Positions 6,212-9,027 of a stretch of DNA of 9,027 nucleotides are shown here, one piece after another. The DNA lies in NCBI GenBank assembly GCA_902767235.1, contig CACXGR010000001.1:1-9027 (forward strand), in the 5' to 3' direction. Numbering within the stretch: the stretch's first letter is position 1; every line of letters starts with the position of its first letter. Origin of the DNA: an uncultured Lachnospiraceae bacterium (GTDB lineage Bacteria > Bacillota > Clostridia > Lachnospirales > Lachnospiraceae). Both the position numbers and the translations under genes were made by a program. The notes beneath the pieces are model-generated. The model ran no database searches. It was not told where the DNA came from and worked only from the letters and a program-made list of their open reading frames with translations.

Positions 6212-6472
6212 ATGGCAAACATCAAATCTGCCAAGAAGAGAATTCTGACAAGCGCTAAGAGAACCGCAGCCAACAAGGCTGTTAAGTCTTCCGTAAAGAC
6301 TGCGATCAAGAAGGTAAACAAGGCTGTGGAGGCCGGCGACAAAGAGGCGGCAGCAGCTGCACTGATCGCTGCAGAGGCTACCATCGACAAGGCTGCCAGC
6401 AAGGGCGTTCTTCACAAGAACAATGCTTCCCGCAAGGTTGCCCGTCTTGCCAACAGCATCAACAAGATCTGA
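6212..6472 (+). CDS. rpsT: 30S ribosomal protein S20
   Basis: This is S20, the three-helix protein that binds the 5' domain and helix 44 of 16S rRNA. It is 86 residues, a normal length. The sequence opens MANIKSAKKRILTSAKR, the family signature, continues with alternating basic helices (AANKAVKSSVKTAIKKV), an Ala-rich turn, and ends GVLHKNNASRKVARLANSI, the conserved C-terminal helix. The start is the ATG at 6212, eight nt after GGAGG-like TGGAGGT (6198-6204); an in-frame ATG at 6197 overlaps that ribosome site and would add five residues not seen in S20. It has its own promoter and terminator and stands as a single gene, divergent from the licD string and convergent with the GTPase pair. Confidence 0.97.
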   Translation: MANIKSAKKRILTSAKRTAANKAVKSSVKTAIKKVNKAVEAGDKEAAAAALIAAEATIDKAASKGVLHKNNASRKVARLANSINKI

Positions 6473-6545
6473 TCGCTGTTCTTTAGAGAGATCCGTCCGC
6501 TGAACAGATGGCGGCCAACGGATTCCCCGGTATTTATAAAGATTG

Positions 6546-6592
6546 AAAAGGACCTGCTGTTCAACCCTCTGAACAGCAGGTCCTTTTTTATT
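6546..6592 (+). terminator. Very strong rho-independent terminator of rpsT, probably bidirectional
   Basis: An 18-bp perfect stem (6546-6563 with 6570-6587; core GGACCTGCTGTTCA) closes a six-base ACCCTC loop. The T-run that ends the right arm continues past it (TTTTTTATTTTTT). The left arm begins AAAA, so the leftward strand ends the stem with TTTT; it may therefore also serve the GTPase pair ending at 6608. Confidence 0.95.
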
Positions 6593-6607
6593 TTTTACTC
6601 TCTGATC

Positions 6608-7606
6608 TCATCCCGCAAAGTTGACGACCGGATCTTCAGGCTGGGATGTCTTCGTAACGCTCTTAGCGTACAGAACGATCCCCTCTTTCTCATATTCGCT
6701 GAACATCTCGTATGCCACCCTGGCGCGCACTCTCACCCAGGTTCGCTCCGGATATACGGTATCATCTGCATCTTTGCAGGCATATCCCAAAAAGGTCATG
6801 TCATTGGCACAGCAGGTCATTGCCATTCTGCCGGGGACGAAAAAGCCCTTGGGGAAACTGTCCGGGTGCATGACCATTCCGGTGTACTCGATCTCTTTGC
6901 CGACGTACCGGTCCGGATGCTCCATCGCGTCCAGATACCAGATCCCGTAGTTGATCCCTTCCAAAACGATCGGTTCCTTGTGGACATCAAAGGGGAGATC
7001 TTCTTCCGTTGTCATGTCGATCTCGCCGTTCTCATCTTCAAAGATCAGTTCCGCCTGCTGGTTGATCGCTTTGACGTTGCGCTTGTAGGTCAGGAGCGTC
7101 TTTTCATCAATGTCATCGCATCGGTTGAACATGATGAGCTCAGAGCCGCGGAGCTGCTCGGCCAGAAGGGAGCGCATGTTGGTGAAATACATCGAGAAGG
7201 TGGATGCGTCGATCACAGTGATCTGCTGCTCCAGTCTCCAGGCTTTGGGAAGCCTGAATTTTCTGAAATCCCACATGCCGTTGTATTCGATCAGGATCCT
7301 CTCCGGCCTGTATTTGGCTTCAAGCGCCATCATGGCGGAAGGTGTCAGATCCTCCTCGTTCTCGAACACTTCCATCTTGGTATTGGTCTGCTTTAAGAGC
7401 TTCTCTCCGTACTCCACTTCTCCCTCTTCACAGACGATCAGAAGCGTTGTTCCCGAAGTCTGAAAATAGGGCTGCGCGATCGTATAGGAGAAGAAAGAGG
7501 ACTTACCGCTGTCCAGAAATCCGTTGATCACATAAACCGACTTTTGTACCATTTTTTTCTCTTTTCCTCTGCTGAAAAAACCCATGTCACTGCCTGCCTG
7601 CATCAC
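6608..7606 (-). CDS. CobW-like P-loop GTPase fused to a YcgQ/DUF1980-like C-terminal region
   Basis: The 332-residue frame has a CobW/COG0523-like N-terminal GTPase: P-loop GFLDSGKSS (29-37), PERILIEYNGMWDF (101-114, where the family usually has EPSG), TVIDAS (130-135), and NRCD (161-164) as the G4 motif. The hallmark GCxCC metal motif is absent; VCEEGE stands near its place. The C-terminal part (about 232-320) reads YVGKEIEYTGMVM, then FPKGFFVPGRMAMTCCANDM (251-270), resembling the end of the TIGR03943/YcgQ family, including its Cys-Cys pair (265-266). The role is inferred as metal-linked GTPase work with its neighbour. The start is uncertain: the GTG at 7606 overlaps the previous stop (GTGA), an adjacent ATG is at 7603, and ATG 7585 (MGFFSRGKEK) or ATG 7552 (MVQKSVYVING) are alternatives. 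The GTPase core begins at about residue 22 in every case. Confidence 0.85.
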   Translation of the reverse strand: MMQAGSDMGFFSRGKEKKMVQKSVYVINGFLDSGKSSFFSYTIAQPYFQTSGTTLLIVCEEGEVEYGEKLLKQTNTKMEVFENEEDLTPSAMMALEAKYRPERILIEYNGMWDFRKFRLPKAWRLEQQITVIDASTFSMYFTNMRSLLAEQLRGSELIMFNRCDDIDEKTLLTYKRNVKAINQQAELIFEDENGEIDMTTEEDLPFDVHKEPIVLEGINYGIWYLDAMEHPDRYVGKEIEYTGMVMHPDSFPKGFFVPGRMAMTCCANDMTFLGYACKDADDTVYPERTWVRVRARVAYEMFSEYEKEGIVLYAKSVTKTSQPEDPVVNFAG

Positions 7607-8760
7607 TTGCGGAACAGATCCGCCAGCGCGTCTTCCTTAAGACCGGATCCGATCACGCAGATCTTGCCGGTGACATCCGCCGCGCCCAGGCGCACTTCCG
7701 TCTCTTCCGGAACGTAATCGAAGTGGATCCATCCGCCCTGTCCGTCGGGCACCATGCCCTTGGAGCGGAGAACGATGCCGTAGGTATCCGCATCGTCGAG
7801 CTTTGCGAGGATCTCCCGGATCTCTTCTTCCGAATACTTGGCGGGCGTCTCCATGCCCCAGCTCTGGAAGACCTCATCCGCATCATGTCCGCCGTGATGG
7901 TGATGGTGATGATGGTGGCTGTGGGACTTATAGATCCTGTTGCCGTTCTCGTCCACTTCCACCTCGGCATGCTCATGGTCATGGTCGTGGTGATGGTGGT
8001 GATGCTCATCTTCCTCATCCTCATCGTCGTCATGATGATGGTGGTGGTGCTCGTGCTCCTCCTCATCGTCATCATCGTGATGATGATGGTGATGCTCGTG
8101 CTCGTCCTCGTCCTCATCGTCGTGATCATTCATGACTTCCGCAAGGATCTGCGCCTGAAGGTCGGATCTGCCCTCGATCGTCTCGAGGATCTTCGCGCCG
8201 TCAAGCTGTGCGACGGGCGTCGTGATGATCGTCGCTTTTTGGTTGTGCTGACGAAGGATCTCAACGCACTCCGCGATCTTCGCATCATTTACCTTGTCGG
8301 TCCTTGTGAGGATGATGGTCCCTGCATATTCGATCTGGTTGACGAAGAACTCGCCGAAATTCTTGATGTAGAGCTTGCACTTGGAAGCGTCCACTACTGC
8401 GACCGCACTGTTGAGCGCCATGTCGGAGCCTTCCGCCGCGTCCTGCACCGCCTTCATGACATCAGAGAGTTTTCCGACGCCGGAGGGCTCGATGAGGATC
8501 CTCTCAGGCGCATATTTGTCCATGACTTCCCTGAGGGATGTGCCGAAGTCGCCCACCAGCGAGCAGCAGATGCATCCGGAATTCATCTCGCGGATCTCGA
8601 TCCCGGATTCCTTGAGGAAACCGCCGTCGATCCCGATCTCACCGAATTCATTCTCGATCAGAACGACGCGGGTGCCTGCCAGGGCGTCCTTGAGGAGCTT
8701 CTTGATCAGAGTAGTCTTTCCGGCTCCGAGAAAGCCGGAAATAATATCAATTTTCGTCAT
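7603..8760 (-). CDS. CobW/COG0523-family metal-chaperone GTPase with a long His-rich tract
   Basis: This 385-residue GTPase is a canonical COG0523 protein. Its P-loop is GFLGAGKTT (9-17), with ENEFGEIGIDG (36-46), the metal site SGCICCS (Cys63, 65, 66), the Walker B region ILIEPSG (88-94), and TRTD (152-155) as the base-specificity motif. Between residues 213 and 292 lies an Asp/Glu/His tract with 34 histidines in four clusters, followed by the C-terminal CobW domain (about 325-375, ending KICVIGSGL). Family members deliver zinc, cobalt or nickel, and His tracts typify zinc or nickel binders such as ZigA/ZagA and HypB-like proteins; zinc is inferred. GGAAG lies seven nt before the ATG. The promoter is unclear: TATAAG at 8792-8797 (leftward) has a poor -35, so readthrough from rnpB is possible. 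No recognisable Zur box was seen in 8761-8823. Its stop overlaps the next GTPase start. Confidence 0.93.
   Translation of the reverse strand: MTKIDIISGFLGAGKTTLIKKLLKDALAGTRVVLIENEFGEIGIDGGFLKESGIEIREMNSGCICCSLVGDFGTSLREVMDKYAPERILIEPSGVGKLSDVMKAVQDAAEGSDMALNSAVAVVDASKCKLYIKNFGEFFVNQIEYAGTIILTRTDKVNDAKIAECVEILRQHNQKATIITTPVAQLDGAKILETIEGRSDLQAQILAEVMNDHDDEDEDEHEHHHHHHDDDDEEEHEHHHHHHDDDEDEEDEHHHHHHDHDHEHAEVEVDENGNRIYKSHSHHHHHHHHGGHDADEVFQSWGMETPAKYSEEEIREILAKLDDADTYGIVLRSKGMVPDGQGGWIHFDYVPEETEVRLGAADVTGKICVIGSGLKEDALADLFRK
7885..8124 (-). repeat. His/Asp/Glu-rich low-complexity tract within the GTPase gene
   Basis: Codons 213-292 make imperfect repeats of EHEHHHHHHDDDD type, three times, and then a separate run of eight histidines. 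CAC and CAT codons alternate irregularly, so the tract is preserved at protein level and is not a pure DNA microsatellite. It likely stores or hands over metal ions. Confidence 0.85.
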
Positions 8761-8823
8761 TACATCGCTTCCTTTCTGCTTGCTATCTCATCTTATAAAA
8801 GAACTGTATTTTGAAAAATAAAT

Positions 8824-9027
8824 AAGCAGAGCTGTAAGCCGGGTTATGTCTTGGACGATCATCTGTCTAGGACCGCCGTTGCCGGCGGCCTCAAGCGACC
8901 TACCTGAGAGCGAGCCGGGCAAGCTCATGGCCCTCGTTCCGGTCTTGCTTCGGATGGGGTTTACATGGCTCTCCGTGTTACCACGAAGACGGTAGTCTCT
9001 TACACTGCCTTTCCACCCTTACGGGCA
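8824..9027 (-). ncRNA. rnpB: RNase P RNA, 3' part (5' end beyond the window)
   Basis: This is the catalytic RNA of RNase P, which trims tRNA 5' leaders. Read leftward, it shows the conserved core elements in order: GUGUAAGAGACUACCG (CR-II, complement of 8990-9001 and beyond), AGACAGAUGAUCGUCC (CR-IV, 8853-8868), and AACCCGGCUUACAG (CR-V, 8832-8845). These three define the molecule. After CR-V comes GCUCUGCUU, the expected 3' strand of helix P1, then AUUUAUUUUUC, a U-rich stretch that probably ends transcription. The 5' portion, including the other P1 strand, lies past 9027. The 3' end is placed from the P1 pairing expectation and may be off by several bases. The cobW gene follows 63 nt downstream on the same strand. 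Confidence 0.95.

Noticed and set aside
7723..8814. A 363-codon open frame on the + strand opposite the His-rich GTPase
   Set aside because: It is the antisense of real coding sequence; the His/Asp codons become Met/Val runs, there is no ribosome site, and the opposite strand has clear GTPase motifs.
8792..8820. Possible promoter (TATAAG) before the His-rich GTPase
   Set aside because: No acceptable -35 at 16-18 bp; the upstream bases are the T-run of the rnpB end.
1..9027. Search for CRISPR arrays, insertion sequences, tRNAs and integration sites
   Set aside because: No regularly spaced direct repeats, transposase motifs, cloverleaf sequences or duplicated target ends were seen by eye.

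Overview
The window looks like chromosomal DNA of a low-GC Gram-positive spore former of the class Clostridia, most likely Lachnospiraceae or close relatives. The signs are a GerW/DUF2953 sporulation gene pair, a cysteine-containing (zinc-type) ribosomal protein L28, tightly packed genes with AGGAGG-like ribosome sites and ATGA/GTGA overlaps, an RNase P RNA with the standard bacterial core, and CobW-type GTPases with His-rich tracts. The family placement is inference from protein style; no search was run.

Layout. At the left edge rpmB (L28) is read rightward and closed by a hairpin at 239-280. From 328 to about 5900 (or 6049) seven genes run leftward with small gaps or overlaps. In transcription order they are: a LicD-family phosphotransferase, a Gtf3/WbbI-like sugar transferase, an unrecognised 123-residue protein, a DUF2953 membrane protein (YtfI-like), GerW (YtfJ), an IspD/TarI-type cytidylyltransferase and an extended-SDR NAD-dependent epimerase/dehydratase. 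A possible 51-codon membrane peptide frame precedes licD and overlaps its start by ATGA. Divergent from this string is rpsT (S20), with a near-consensus sigma-A promoter, a structured leader of about 130 nt and a very strong terminator. Right of it, two CobW/COG0523-family GTPases run leftward as an overlapping pair. The first has the GCxCC metal motif and 34 histidines in 80 residues. The second lacks that motif and carries a YcgQ/DUF1980-like C-terminal part. The 3' part of rnpB (RNase P RNA), also leftward, fills the right edge and is cut by the window end.

How the genes may work together. The cytidylyltransferase and SDR resemble the two-gene sets that make CDP-polyols (CDP-ribitol, -arabinitol, -mannitol) for Gram-positive surface glycans. 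LicD enzymes belong to the same superfamily as fukutin and FKRP, which transfer ribitol-phosphate from the CDP-ribitol made by ISPD. The leftward string is therefore best read as a surface-glycan decoration set with the GerW/DUF2953 pair inside it. The GTPase pair is a separate metal-handling unit, probably zinc or nickel.
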